DNA of 64,000 nt from Mucilaginibacter pallidiroseus (GCF_007846085.1 NZ_VOEJ01000004.1:62001-126000), one strand, 5' to 3'. Counted from the stretch's first letter, positions 1-8,754 are shown. Numbers and translations are program-made. The notes: a model not told the origin generated them from the sequence alone.

Positions 1-971
1 TGCGTTTGCCTAACGGCTGCAAAATTTTGGCCGGCACCTGTCCATGTTTCATACCAATGGAAACCAATACCCCATATATATTTTGCAGCTGCGGGATCTT
101 CCAATATGGTGCTTGCGCGTTGGTAAAGCAAATCGCGGTTGTGGTCCCAAACTATCAGCTTTTTTGAAGCCATGCCGCCCTTGGCCAGGGTTGGGCCTAA
201 AAAGTTCTTTACAAAGTCGCGCTCTTCCTCAGCCGTGTACTTGCATGACTCCCATGTTTGTGTAGCCATAGGCTCATTTTGTACTGATAGCCCCCAGATA
301 GGGATGCCCGCTTTTTCGTAAGCGTTTATAAACTTCACATAAAAGTTGGCCCAGTTTTGCCGGTATTTAGGCAGCAGTTTGCCACCGTGCAAAACGTCAT
401 TGTTATCCTTCATAAAAGCAGGCGGGCTCCAAGGCGATACAAACATGGTTAGCTTGCCACCCGCTGCCGCTGTTGCTTCCTTTATAAATGGAATGCGGTA
501 TTTTTTGTCGTGGCTAATGTCAAACGTTTTCAAGTCGGCATCACCCTCTTTTACATAGCTGTAGCTGGCGCTGCTAAAGTCGCTGCTTTGTATGGTGGTG
601 CGGGCAAGAGTAAAGCCAATGCCTTTTGTTTTGTCGTAGTAAGCGCTTAGCAACTCCTGCTGCTTGTCTTTTGGTAGTTTGTAAAAGGTTTCTGAAACAG
701 CGTCTGTTAATGCGCCACCTATGCCTACCATGCTTTGAAAGGTTTTAGCCGGGTCAACAAATATGGCAAACTCCGTTTCGGGCGGTTGCGGGTTGCTGGT
801 AAATTTAAGTGAGCCGTCGGGCGACAATCTTTTGTCGGTACCTTTTTCGGTTACATAAACCTTAACGGTTTTATTAGCAGCAGAGTAAGTGGTACCTTTT
901 GGCATTGTTTTCTGCGCTATTGCTCCCGCGGAGATAAATAGCGAGAGGACTAAGAAATATCTTTTGGTCAT
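1..971 (-). CDS. GH30-family glycoside hydrolase (glucosylceramidase-like), C-terminus cut by window edge
   Basis: I translated this by hand from ATG at 971; the frame stays open to the left edge, giving about 323 residues. A secretion signal fills residues 1-20 (hydrophobic core, then AIAQ). Family marks are IGGALTDAVSETF, FVSPWSPPAFMK and SVQNEP, which carries the presumed acid/base Glu at about residue 233, followed by WGIGFHWYETW. GH30 enzymes of this type hydrolyse beta-1,6-glucan or glucosylceramide-like beta-glucosides; the substrate here is unknown. The nucleophile Glu lies beyond the window, so catalytic completeness cannot be judged. The enzyme is probably exported. It sits 66 bp downstream of the ThuA-like gene on the same strand, so the two may be co-transcribed. 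Confidence 0.88.
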   Translation of the reverse strand, partial: MTKRYFLVLSLFISAGAIAQKTMPKGTTYSAANKTVKVYVTEKGTDKRLSPDGSLKFTSNPQPPETEFAIFVDPAKTFQSMVGIGGALTDAVSETFYKLPKDKQQELLSAYYDKTKGIGFTLARTTIQSSDFSSASYSYVKEGDADLKTFDISHDKKYRIPFIKEATAAAGGKLTMFVSPWSPPAFMKDNNDVLHGGKLLPKYRQNWANFYVKFINAYEKAGIPIWGLSVQNEPMATQTWESCKYTAEEERDFVKNFLGPTLAKGGMASKKLIVWDHNRDLLYQRASTILEDPAAAKYIWGIGFHWYETWTGAGQNFAAVRQT

Positions 972-1037
972 GATAATTGGAAAGATGTTATTGGATTGCA
1001 GTATTGGCCAAATCTATTAAAATAAGCGCTGATAGTG

Positions 1038-1877
1038 TTAATTGGACACTAACTTTTTACCGGCGCCGAGCCATAAAACGCTATTAATTATAAGCTTCTC
1101 CTCCTTGGGGTTATTAAGCGTATGGGATAGGTCCTTATTTGTACCATGTTCATAGTCGATATCGTTATGCCCCATGTTCATGTAAATCATCTTATAATTT
1201 TTATTGGTCCATACTACCGGATAGTAACCACTGTACCAGATTTCGTGTTGCTTGGGGCCGGTTCCTAACGGGAAACTTACAGGGTCAATAGATGCTAAAA
1301 TTTTAATGTCGGGGTTTTTTGTTAAGTCTTTTTCCCAACGGTACCACTCATTAGGCTGTGATTTGAACGTTGCAGGCAGGCCTTTGGTGGCAGGGTGTGA
1401 GCGGTCTTCAACCTTTAACACTGCCGATGTTGGTCGCCAGGTATTGCTGCCATATTGCCCAGAGCCCAAAAACTCGTTATGATACCAATCCCAATCCTGG
1501 TTAAACTCAGATTTGTTTAAGGCAAATGCCGAGAAGTGAAAACCTAACCAGCCACCGCCGTTTTTCATGTATTGCTCAAAAGCCGCGCGCTGATCTTTAT
1601 CCTCAGGGCGGGTATCTAAAAATATAACCACTTTATAATTTGCCAGGAACTTTGCGTTAAGGTTGCTCCAGTTGCTTGTAGAGTCGTAACCGAAATTATA
1701 TTTCTTTGCCATCAGCGGGAACCATTTGTTGGCTTCATGCACAAAGCTGATGTGCGCCTGATCGTTCTTGGCGGTGTAAAAAGCAATTACTTTAAACTTT
1801 TGCGCTGCCGCAGTGCTGATCATAAAAAAGCAGGCAAGGCAAAGCAATAAAACTTTGCTGTTAGTTGTGTTAAACAT
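1038..1877 (-). CDS. Secreted ThuA-like domain protein
   Basis: 279 residues from ATG at 1877. Residues 1-26 form a signal peptide ending TAAAQ. The rest matches the ThuA-like (trehalose utilization) fold, a class-I glutamine-amidotransferase-like alpha/beta domain: KVIAFYTAKND at the start, a strand KVVIFLDTR, the glycine turn GGGWLGFHF, and SHPATKGLP and NEWYRWE, which are typical of Bacteroidota ThuA proteins. The family is often found in polysaccharide-use loci next to glycosidases, and here a GH30 gene follows on the same strand. Biochemical function is not established for most members; a sugar-related role is an inference from context. Confidence 0.85.
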   Translation of the reverse strand: MFNTTNSKVLLLCLACFFMISTAAAQKFKVIAFYTAKNDQAHISFVHEANKWFPLMAKKYNFGYDSTSNWSNLNAKFLANYKVVIFLDTRPEDKDQRAAFEQYMKNGGGWLGFHFSAFALNKSEFNQDWDWYHNEFLGSGQYGSNTWRPTSAVLKVEDRSHPATKGLPATFKSQPNEWYRWEKDLTKNPDIKILASIDPVSFPLGTGPKQHEIWYSGYYPVVWTNKNYKMIYMNMGHNDIDYEHGTNKDLSHTLNNPKEEKLIINSVLWLGAGKKLVSN

Positions 1878-1966
1878 GGGTTATAGCTGGTTTATTAAGC
1901 TAATTTATAGTTAAATGAACAATTGTGTTTAGATTTATTATCACAAACTACTCAAACGTTTTCGAG

Positions 1967-2677
1967 ATGGAAAATTTAGCCAGACAAGTAAAAGTTTTGC
2001 AGCTATGCGTAGCGGTTTTGTTTATTACCGTAGTGGCTTTGGTCATCAACCAATTTGTTGCAAAGCAGACAGCAAAAGAACTCACCCTGGAACGCCTTAA
2101 CATTGTAGACAGCACCGGCACACTGCGCATGGTTATCAGCAACAAGCAAAAGCAACACCCGGGCGCAGTGGATGGTAAAGCGGTTGCCCCACGCGAGCGG
2201 GATGCGGGCCTGATATTTTTTAATGATGAAGGCGATGAGTGCGGCGGACTGATTTACAGTGGTAATAAAAAGGAAGCATCCATGGTGTATTCTATAGATC
2301 AATTTAAGAACGACCAGATCATGCAACTGCAATATGCACAGCAAAGTGACGGCGCTAATAACCGGAGCTATGGCTTTAAACTGTGGGATAGAAGCGATGC
2401 CTTCCGCACGAGCCAACTTCTCAAATATGCCGACTCATTAAAAGGCTTGCACAACCAGGCTTTATATGATGATGGCATTAACAAATTAAAAGCGAAAGGC
2501 TATCTTGGCGTGGAGCGCTTGTTTCTGGGTAAAACTAAAACAGGGCAAACAGGACTCTTTTTGAAAGATGCAAATGGTAAGCCCCGCTTAACCATTTGCA
2601 TTGATAGCCTTAACCAACCTGTTATACAAACCCTGGGCGATAACGGCGAAGTAGTAGCCACACTTGGCGGCAAATAG
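1967..2677 (+). CDS. Membrane-anchored protein of unknown function
   Basis: 236 residues from ATG at 1967. An in-frame GTG at 1925 would add 14 residues, but the ATG places the transmembrane helix close to the N-terminus (about residues 10-30, rich in V, L, I and A). The rest is probably periplasmic. It contains two similar strand-turn units, one reading ERLNIVDSTGTLRMVIS with GLIFFNDEGDECGG near the N-terminus, the other ERLFLGKTKTGQTGLFL with KDANGKPRLTI near the C-terminus, which suggests an internal duplication of a beta-rich module. I do not recognise a named family. It is transcribed away from the ThuA gene and converges with the lipoprotein gene at 2678, with no gap between the stop codons. 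Confidence 0.75.
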   Translation: MENLARQVKVLQLCVAVLFITVVALVINQFVAKQTAKELTLERLNIVDSTGTLRMVISNKQKQHPGAVDGKAVAPRERDAGLIFFNDEGDECGGLIYSGNKKEASMVYSIDQFKNDQIMQLQYAQQSDGANNRSYGFKLWDRSDAFRTSQLLKYADSLKGLHNQALYDDGINKLKAKGYLGVERLFLGKTKTGQTGLFLKDANGKPRLTICIDSLNQPVIQTLGDNGEVVATLGGK

Positions 2678-3145
2678 TTATTTTAGTTTAACGTAGGTTT
2701 CAACAATCTCGTGATCTATCTTGAGGCTGTCTATCTTTTCGATACCTTTCTGAATAAGCGAATCGCCTTTGAAAGTAACCTTAAACTTGAATGAGTTGCC
2801 TTCCCAGGCGCGGTTGGTATAGTATTGCAGGGTTTCGGTATAGTTATCGCCCTCCAAAGTGTAAGTGCCGGCGCCCGAATCATATATACGCTTGCCCTTG
2901 TTACCATCAAGGTCGTGCCTTAAAAATGCAAAATGATCGGCATTCAGCATTTTTATCATTTCATCTTTTTGCCCGGTAACAGGATAGGTTGATACAGTAT
3001 CCCCTTTGGTTATTTTGAGCGCCGAAACAAGTTTCCAGGTGCCTTCAATGGGCGTTACTGCTTTTTCGGTAATTGCCGATTCTTTTGCCGGTTCCTTACA
3101 GGCTGCCAGTAGCAGCACCGCCGGGATAATTAATTTAGCTTTCAT
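2678..3145 (-). CDS. Lipocalin-like lipoprotein of unknown function
   Basis: 155 residues from ATG at 3145. The N-terminus is a lipoprotein signal with lipobox LAAC, placing the lipidated Cys at residue 16. The mature part begins with a short linker, then IEGTWKLVS, which is the usual opening of Bacteroidota lipocalin-like/DUF4488-type barrels, and continues in alternating short strands (SGAGTYTLEGDNYTETL, FKFKVTFKGDSLI). Predicted to sit on the inner face of the outer membrane or on the surface. No catalytic residues are evident; a small-ligand binding role is only an inference from the fold class. The stop codon abuts that of the convergent gene ending at 2677. Confidence 0.75.
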   Translation of the reverse strand: MKAKLIIPAVLLLAACKEPAKESAITEKAVTPIEGTWKLVSALKITKGDTVSTYPVTGQKDEMIKMLNADHFAFLRHDLDGNKGKRIYDSGAGTYTLEGDNYTETLQYYTNRAWEGNSFKFKVTFKGDSLIQKGIEKIDSLKIDHEIVETYVKLK

Positions 3146-3176
3146 TGTTTGTGAGATATGAGATTGTTTAGTTGAA

Positions 3177-3560
3177 TTATTTTACCAATTGCTCGTACAA
3201 GCGCTGCAAGGTATCTTCCCCGTCAATGCAAAAGCCTGGGTGAACCTTTGATGTTTGCACCACTGTACTGCGCGTAGCGGTTAACCATCTGAAACGTGAT
3301 GCGGTATCAAGCAAACCAATTGGCCCTGCATCATTACCACCCTCGCTGATCCGTTGAAAGGAGCGAAGGTTTTCTTCCAGCCCTTCCAGATCGATATCTT
3401 TTGACAGCGCACGCAGGCGGTTGTGGTCAAGCTCGTATATCATCTTCAGGTACTTCTGTTTAGAACAGTACAGTACTACGCCCACATTAATAAATTCCTC
3501 GCGTTCTACCCTTGGTACTACGCGTATCACAGCATACTCAAATAAGTGACGATCTTGCAT
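3177..3560 (-). CDS. DUF3037 family protein
   Basis: 127 residues from ATG at 3560. The opening FEYAVIRVVPRVEREEFINVGVVLYC is the DUF3037 signature (split here into FEYAVIRVVPRVER and EEFINVGVVLYC). No signal peptide or membrane segment, so cytoplasmic. The function of the family is unknown. Its start codon lies 23 bp inside the end of the HipA-like gene, in another frame, so the two are almost certainly co-transcribed and probably translationally coupled. This kinase-like/DUF3037 pairing is known to recur across bacteria, which suggests a joint function; see findings. Confidence 0.85.
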   Translation of the reverse strand: MQDRHLFEYAVIRVVPRVEREEFINVGVVLYCSKQKYLKMIYELDHNRLRALSKDIDLEGLEENLRSFQRISEGGNDAGPIGLLDTASRFRWLTATRSTVVQTSKVHPGFCIDGEDTLQRLYEQLVK

Positions 3561-4335
3561 GTTGGGCTTCGTTTACAAAAATATCTGAGTGTGCAACACG
3601 GGTATTTAAAAACTGTGCATATACCTGGCGCTGATCATCAGCTGTTTCAAATGAGCGGTCGGTTAGCCAATCGTCTGGGATAATTGATACAATTGCGTTT
3701 ATACGGTCGGGCGTTAGGATAGCTTTAAATTCGTTATCCACTTCCGCTAAATCGGCAGCGCGTTTTAGCAACACATGATCTTTGATCTGCACAAAAGGGC
3801 GTTTGCTTTGCTCTTCCCAGTTATCCATACTGTGATGAAAATACAGGGCAGCACCATGGTCTATTAGCCAAAGTTCCTTGTGCCACATCAGCATGTTGGT
3901 ATTACGGGGCGTGCGGTCAACATTTGTTAGCAAGGCATCAAGCCAAACTATCTGCGAGGCCAGCTTGGTTTCAACGTAAGTAACTGTAGGATCAAATGTG
4001 ATAGCGCCTGATAGGTAATGTAATGCCAGGTTGAGGCCCACGCTGAACTTAAGCAGATCCTGTATCTCTTCGTCAGGTTCTGTACGGCCAAATGCTTCGT
4101 CAAGGTTTACAAACACCAGTTCCGGTATTTTGAAACCAAGCAACCGGGCAATTTCACCGCCTATTAACTCAGCTATTAATGCCTTTGGCCCCTGGCCGGC
4201 ACCTCTAAATTTTAATACATATAAAAAGCCGTCGTCGGCCTCGGCAATGGCCGGGAGTGAACCGCCCTCACGAAGGGGCGTTACATAGCGCGTTACGTTT
4301 ACCGTACGCAATTGTGGTGGGTTTATAGCACTCAT
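3538..4335 (-). CDS. HipA-like kinase-fold protein
   Basis: 265 residues from ATG at 4335. It resembles the HipA_2-type branch of the HipA kinase fold, which lacks the N-terminal HipA domain and the separate HipB regulator. Candidate kinase residues are K42 in YVLKFRG (ATP-binding Lys), E57 in the following helix, the catalytic-loop-like NVDRTPRNTN at 138-147, and D159 in LIDHG (metal-binding Asp). All are present, so the fold may be active. The substrate is unknown. The 3' end overlaps the DUF3037 gene by 23 bp. No HipB-like DNA-binding gene is adjacent, so classic hipBA toxin-antitoxin is not supported; a kinase acting with DUF3037 is the better guess. Confidence 0.8.
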   Translation of the reverse strand: MSAINPPQLRTVNVTRYVTPLREGGSLPAIAEADDGFLYVLKFRGAGQGPKALIAELIGGEIARLLGFKIPELVFVNLDEAFGRTEPDEEIQDLLKFSVGLNLALHYLSGAITFDPTVTYVETKLASQIVWLDALLTNVDRTPRNTNMLMWHKELWLIDHGAALYFHHSMDNWEEQSKRPFVQIKDHVLLKRAADLAEVDNEFKAILTPDRINAIVSIIPDDWLTDRSFETADDQRQVYAQFLNTRVAHSDIFVNEAQHARSSLI

Positions 4336-4403
4336 GTTATATGGTGCTAATATAGCGGTAATAGTTTGTAATGGGTAGGGGGTGGTAAGTAGGAGAGTTG
4401 TAA

Positions 4404-4435
4404 AGCCTGTCGAGACACCGGGTCTTCGACAGGCT
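4404..4435. repeat. Short inverted repeat (GACAGGCT type)
   Basis: AGCCTGTCGA at 4404-4413 pairs perfectly with TCGACAGGCT at 4426-4435 around a 12-base loop. The word CTTCGACAG recurs at 5223-5231, inside the repeat block downstream. It lies between the barrel-protein gene (ending 4456) and the HipA-like gene start, where it could act as a weak terminator for the barrel gene or simply be a REP-like element. Confidence 0.6.
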
Positions 4436-4455
4436 CAAAGTCATTTGGAATATGG

Positions 4456-4995
4456 CTATAAACCAAAGCCGTAGGCTACGCGCAGGCCGATCATACCATT
4501 GCGGTAACCATTGCCGGAGATGTTTTCATAGCGGATGCCAAAATCCCACTTCTTGTTTGCGTACCCAACGGTCCCCGAATAAAGGTATTCTGAGTCGCCA
4601 CCCCCGTTATCTACCTGGAAGCCCATGCCTGCTTCGCCGCCTATGTATATATGTGAAGACACAAAAGCCTTGAACCCAACTTTAACAGGAATAAGATCTA
4701 AATCCCATTTGTATGCATACAACTGCGTTTGTGTTTGGGCATACATGTTTTTAGGGAAGAAATGATAAATGCCGGATGTGAAGGTAAGAGCCACCTTGTT
4801 TGACAATCCGTATTGGAGCCTTGGCGTAACTCCCAAACCAAAATTGGTGGAATGGCTAAAATTGCCCACCGGTAATAAAGCGTCCGCGCCGATGCCAAAG
4901 CGTAGCTTACCTTTTTCAATTGATTGTGCTTTTGTTTGCGTACTAACGCATACGGCTAATACTGCTAAGGCCGCCGCAAAAATAAATGTTTTCAT
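4456..4995 (-). CDS. Small outer-membrane beta-barrel protein
   Basis: 179 residues from ATG at 4995. I chose this start because it opens directly with a signal peptide (MKTFIFAAALAVLAVCVSTQTKAQS). A longer frame reaching 5094 would only translate the intergenic words TAACGTT/TTTAAC. The mature part alternates aromatic and small residues in strands typical of an eight-stranded barrel (FGIGADALLPVG, FGLGVTPRLQYGL, VALTFTSGIYHFF, YIGGEAGMGFQV) and ends RVAYGFGL, with a C-terminal barrel-like strand. Predicted outer-membrane protein of the OmpA-like transmembrane-domain or porin-family type; function unknown. Confidence 0.78.
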   Translation of the reverse strand: MKTFIFAAALAVLAVCVSTQTKAQSIEKGKLRFGIGADALLPVGNFSHSTNFGLGVTPRLQYGLSNKVALTFTSGIYHFFPKNMYAQTQTQLYAYKWDLDLIPVKVGFKAFVSSHIYIGGEAGMGFQVDNGGGDSEYLYSGTVGYANKKWDFGIRYENISGNGYRNGMIGLRVAYGFGL

Positions 4996-5127
4996 TCCTG
5001 ATTTGTTTAGTTGATTAATGCCACTTAAACGGCGGAATGATTTAAAATTGTGGCCTTTAACGTTATTTAACAGGGTTTTAACGTTGTTTAACAATTGGGG
5101 GATATGGTATTTAGCTTGGCAATGCCG

Positions 5128-5320
5128 TCATGCTGAACTTGTTTCAGCATCCCACGTTTCCGTATGTCGGGATGCCGATATGCATCGGCACGGGGAGATG
5201 GGAAATTGTCCCTGTTACTATGTCTTCGACAGCCTCAGACTGACCCGTTTCAAGAGTCAGTCCGGACTTGTTTCAGCATCTTAAGTTTTAGGATGATGGG
5301 ATGCCGAAACGCATCGGTAT
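5128..5320. repeat. Cluster of dispersed palindromic repeats
   Basis: The 305-bp gap between the barrel gene and the DUF2723 gene contains no gene. It holds a palindrome ATGCTGAA-cttgt-TTCAGCAT within 5128-5151, a second palindrome TGCCGAT-atgc-ATCGGCA at 5173-5190, a degenerate copy of the first around 5266-5280 (CTTGTTTCAGCATC) and of the second around 5301-5318. The same two words recur in the 10.7-kb block, so these are dispersed REP/MITE-like units rather than gene-specific signals. Confidence 0.8.
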
Positions 5321-5350
5321 GAACGTTATTAGCAACTCGTAACTGCAAAC

Positions 5351-5379
5351 AAAAAAAGCGGCCGTAAGCCGCTTTTTTT
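5351..5379 (-). terminator. Rho-independent terminator of the DUF2723 gene
   Basis: GCGGC (5358-5362) pairs with GCCGC (5368-5372) around CGTAA, and the stem is extended by an A7 tract on one side and a T7 tract on the other. Read on the minus strand it gives a GC stem followed by a U run, 21 bp after the stop codon of the DUF2723 gene. Confidence 0.85.
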
Positions 5380-5399
5380 AAAATCTAAAGAATTATTAT

Positions 5400-8300
5400 T
5401 TATTGCTGTGGCGCCTGCATGCCGCCAAATTTTGAGGCATACTCTTTAAGCTCGGCGCTTATTTTGTTATTGAGCTGGGTTTGCTTAAACTCCTTGGTTA
5501 AGCCGTCCATACCGTTAAGTAACGACATCGCCAGCTGTACGTCCCTGCTGCTCACCTCGCCGCCACTTTGCGACTGGCTGTAGTTGTATTTTAGTTGGTC
5601 GATCACGAAATCATCAACCAGCTTAATTAGTTTGTTGGCCATTGCCTGGTCGTTCACATGATATGCAGTTTCGGCCATGTAATATTTGCGGATAGCCAAT
5701 TCCGATGAGCTGATTGCTTCCGGCATGTTTGCATCATATTTTTTCAATGCGTTTTTAGCCAGATCCTGGTGTCCTTCTTTTAAAAGATTATCGGTAAGGT
5801 TGGCATACATGCGCGTCATCAACGGGTAAAACAACGTGGTAGATTCATGATCAAGGTTACGGGCAGTTTTAAAATTGCCGTACTTAAATTTGTTTACCAT
5901 GTTGTTGTACATGATTAGGGTGTTGCTTGCCTCAAGCGGTTGCTGTGTAGTATCCGGTTTTAAAGGCATCAGGCGGTAAGCAAAACCTTCGTTGTACATG
6001 TAACGGTCAAGGCCTATCATGTTTTCGGTACCTGCGGTAACCGAAAAGTAAACCGGGCGTTTCCAGTTATTGTGCGCCAGGATATCTATAATAGCAAGGT
6101 TATCTTTAGTGATGTACTTACCAGGGTAGGTCCATTTCATCGATGTATCTATGCGGCTGCGCAATTGCTCAGGTACCGCACCTGCCTTAATAGCTTCTTC
6201 CGGGTTTACACTCAGGCTGAAATTTTTGGTAGGCAAATAGTTTGCGCTTTCGCCGTTCTCATACTGCACTTTGGTTTGGGCATCATCAGATGTGATAAAG
6301 TCAAATAATTCCTTCAAATCAACTGAACCGTTAAGTTTGGAGTCGTTGTAGTAAATTACATCGCGCACGCCCGATACAAACTTGCTGTTTGGCATAGTGA
6401 TAGGCAAAGGCTCAGAGTCGTTCATTTTTTGCTTCATCTGGCGGATGTACCAATCCGTACCTAATAAGCTAAGATTTACAATACGCACATCGGGCCTTAT
6501 ACCTTCAACTTCCTGGATGTACCAAAGCGGATAGGTGTCGTTATCGGCATAAACAAACAAAATAGCATTAGGCGCACACGAGTTTAGGTAATCATAAGCC
6601 ATATCATGCGGTGTCATTTTAGTTGAGCGGTCGTGGTCATCCCATTCCTGGCTGGCCATTAAAACAGGCGCTGCCAATAAGCAAACAACCGTAGCTATGA
6701 TGGCACCTGTTTTAGCATTCATTTTTTTGCTTAAAAAGTCGGCTATCATCAACACACCCAAGCCTATCCAAATGGCAAAGGCATAAAAAGAACCTGCGTA
6801 AGCGTAATCACGTTCACGTGGCTGCAATGGGTCTTGGTTAAGGTAAAGCACAATGGCCAAACCTGTAAAGAAAAATAGTACCGCTACTACGCCAGCATCG
6901 CGCTGATTACGTTTAAAGTGGTAAACTACGCCTAACAGGCCAATAATAAGTGGTAAAAAGAAAAGGCGGTTATAAGTATTGCTTTGCGTTACAGATGTTG
7001 GCAGTTCCTTTTTAAAGTTAAGGCCGCTAATCCAGCTGCCATCAATGGCGCTGTTGCTCATCTGCCCATCCATTTCATTGGCGCGACCAACAAAGTTCCA
7101 TAAAAAGTAACGGGTATACATTTGGTTTACCTGCCAGCTACCAAAAAAGCCCAGGTTGGTACCCATAGTAGGCGCTTCGTCCGGCCCCAGGTGAGACCAT
7201 TCCCTATAAAACTGCGGATGGTTTGGCTTTTGGCTAAACATACGCGGGAACAATGTATTATGATCGTAAATGGTATTTAGCTTTTTGCCTGCAACCTCAT
7301 ATTTCTTCTCGCCGCGGCGATATATGGTTGCACCTTCTTTTTGATCGGTAGGTTTGGCGTCAAAGAATTCACCATATAATAAAGGCGTTTCGCCGTACTG
7401 ATCGCGGTTAAGATAACTGTTCAGGGCAAAAGCATCCTGCGGATCGCTATTGTTAAGGTTGGTACCTGCTTTTGCACGGATAACAATCATTACAAATGAG
7501 CTGTAACCAAACAGGATGAACACGGCGGATATTAAAACGCGGTTAAGCGCCGCACGGCGCTCACGCACTTTAACAACATACTCTAAAAAGGCAAGTACCG
7601 CCGCTGCGCCTACCAAGCCCAATATACCTGCGCTGATGCCCAGGAACAACACAAAGCACGCTACGGTAATGCCCAATAACACTGTTGATGGTTTTATAGT
7701 ATATAATATACCGGCAACCAGCGTACCTATAACCAACAGGAAGAATATAATAGCACCGCTACCGAAACCGAAGCCCAGGGTGTTTACAAAGAACAGGTCG
7801 GCAAAGGCAGCGCCTTTAACGGTAAACTGTATCACACCCCAAAGAATGACTGCAACGGTAATGACACCTAGTATAAAGGCCCATATGGTGCCCTTTGTAG
7901 TGATCTCTTTAGCTCGACGGAAGTAAATAACCAATGCAATAGCAGGTATCACTAATAAGTTAAGTAAGTGGATGCCTATCGAAAGCCCCATGATGTAGGC
8001 AATAACAATAATCCATTTATCGGCACGCTCTTCATCCGCATGGGCATCCCATTTTAAAATCGCCCAAAATACAACCGCTGTACATAACGATGATAAAGCG
8101 TAAACCTCGCTCTCAACAGCCGAGAACCAAAAGGTATCCGAAAATGTATAAGCCAATGAGCCTACCAAACCTGCACCCATAATAAGGATGATGTTGGTTT
8201 GCGTTAACTGCTCTTTCGATTTAACTAATATTTTTTTGGCAAGCGCGGTAATGCTCCAGAAAAGGAACAATATGGTAGCACCGCTGGCCAGTGCCGATGA

Positions 8301-8540
8301 CATATTGGTAAATTTCGCAACTTTTGAATTATCCCCTAATGAAAGAAGCGAGAACACTTTGCCTATCATAGTGAACAAAGGTGCCCCGGGCTGATGCGCC
8401 ACTTGCAGGCGATATATGCAGGCAATAAATTCGCCGCAATCCCAAAAGCTGGTAGAGGGCTCGAGTGTTAAGATGTAGGTTAACGAAGCAATAATAAAGG
8501 CTGCCCAGCCAAATATATTGTTGGTTTTGTTATAATTCAT
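5400..8540 (-). CDS. DUF2723/TMEM260-like membrane protein (GT117 family)
   Basis: 1046 residues from ATG at 8540. The N-terminus carries the DUF2723 signature: LTLEPSTSFWDCGEFIACIY, then VAHQPGAPLF. This is the family related to vertebrate TMEM260 and classed as glycosyltransferase family GT117, with a GT-C-like architecture of about a dozen transmembrane helices in the first 650 residues. Acidic WDCGE near the first loop is the kind of motif used for catalysis in GT-C enzymes. The last 400 residues are a soluble, probably periplasmic part with helical repeats towards the end. A role in transferring sugar from a lipid-linked donor to exported proteins is an inference from the family. The gene stands alone, with its own terminator. 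Confidence 0.85.
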   Translation of the reverse strand: MNYNKTNNIFGWAAFIIASLTYILTLEPSTSFWDCGEFIACIYRLQVAHQPGAPLFTMIGKVFSLLSLGDNSKVAKFTNMSSALASGATILFLFWSITALAKKILVKSKEQLTQTNIILIMGAGLVGSLAYTFSDTFWFSAVESEVYALSSLCTAVVFWAILKWDAHADEERADKWIIVIAYIMGLSIGIHLLNLLVIPAIALVIYFRRAKEITTKGTIWAFILGVITVAVILWGVIQFTVKGAAFADLFFVNTLGFGFGSGAIIFFLLVIGTLVAGILYTIKPSTVLLGITVACFVLFLGISAGILGLVGAAAVLAFLEYVVKVRERRAALNRVLISAVFILFGYSSFVMIVIRAKAGTNLNNSDPQDAFALNSYLNRDQYGETPLLYGEFFDAKPTDQKEGATIYRRGEKKYEVAGKKLNTIYDHNTLFPRMFSQKPNHPQFYREWSHLGPDEAPTMGTNLGFFGSWQVNQMYTRYFLWNFVGRANEMDGQMSNSAIDGSWISGLNFKKELPTSVTQSNTYNRLFFLPLIIGLLGVVYHFKRNQRDAGVVAVLFFFTGLAIVLYLNQDPLQPRERDYAYAGSFYAFAIWIGLGVLMIADFLSKKMNAKTGAIIATVVCLLAAPVLMASQEWDDHDRSTKMTPHDMAYDYLNSCAPNAILFVYADNDTYPLWYIQEVEGIRPDVRIVNLSLLGTDWYIRQMKQKMNDSEPLPITMPNSKFVSGVRDVIYYNDSKLNGSVDLKELFDFITSDDAQTKVQYENGESANYLPTKNFSLSVNPEEAIKAGAVPEQLRSRIDTSMKWTYPGKYITKDNLAIIDILAHNNWKRPVYFSVTAGTENMIGLDRYMYNEGFAYRLMPLKPDTTQQPLEASNTLIMYNNMVNKFKYGNFKTARNLDHESTTLFYPLMTRMYANLTDNLLKEGHQDLAKNALKKYDANMPEAISSSELAIRKYYMAETAYHVNDQAMANKLIKLVDDFVIDQLKYNYSQSQSGGEVSSRDVQLAMSLLNGMDGLTKEFKQTQLNNKISAELKEYASKFGGMQAPQQ

Positions 8541-8681
8541 GAGTTAAAAAACGATATTACTATGGTTTTGACCTGCCGAAATTAATAAAACTATTATGCT
8601 TTTGATGATAAATGCACATTCCTTAACATTTTTTAACGTGTATGATACAGGTAATAAAGGCTTTAATAAATTTTTTAAAAT

Positions 8682-8717
8682 TTTGCTTTTAACTTATTGG
8701 TATTCGTCTTATATTTG
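8682..8717 (+). promoter_or_regulatory. Promoter of tRNA-Gln unit
   Basis: TATATTTG at 8710-8717 matches the Bacteroidota -7 consensus TAnnTTTG exactly. A TTTG at 8682-8685 is a candidate -33 element, with a 24-base spacer, slightly long. It is followed by a short leader in which TCCTTT (8721-8726) can pair with AAAGGA (8746-8751) just before the tRNA. Confidence 0.75.
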
Positions 8718-8754
8718 CATTCCTTTTCGGGGAGGCTTACAAACCAAAGGAGAT

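Noticed and set aside
2003..2416. 137-residue reverse-strand reading frame
   Set aside because: Antisense to the membrane-anchored protein; no homology-like features and codon pattern is that of the shadow.
3538..4335. Classic hipBA toxin-antitoxin locus
   Set aside because: No HipB-like helix-turn-helix gene is adjacent and the protein lacks the N-terminal HipA domain.
5018..5284. 88-residue reading frame over the 5.1-kb repeats
   Set aside because: It translates the palindromic repeats and the reverse of the barrel-gene N-terminus; no gene features.
7516..7926. 136-residue reading frame opposite the DUF2723 gene
   Set aside because: Low-complexity translation of the antisense of transmembrane helices; shadow.
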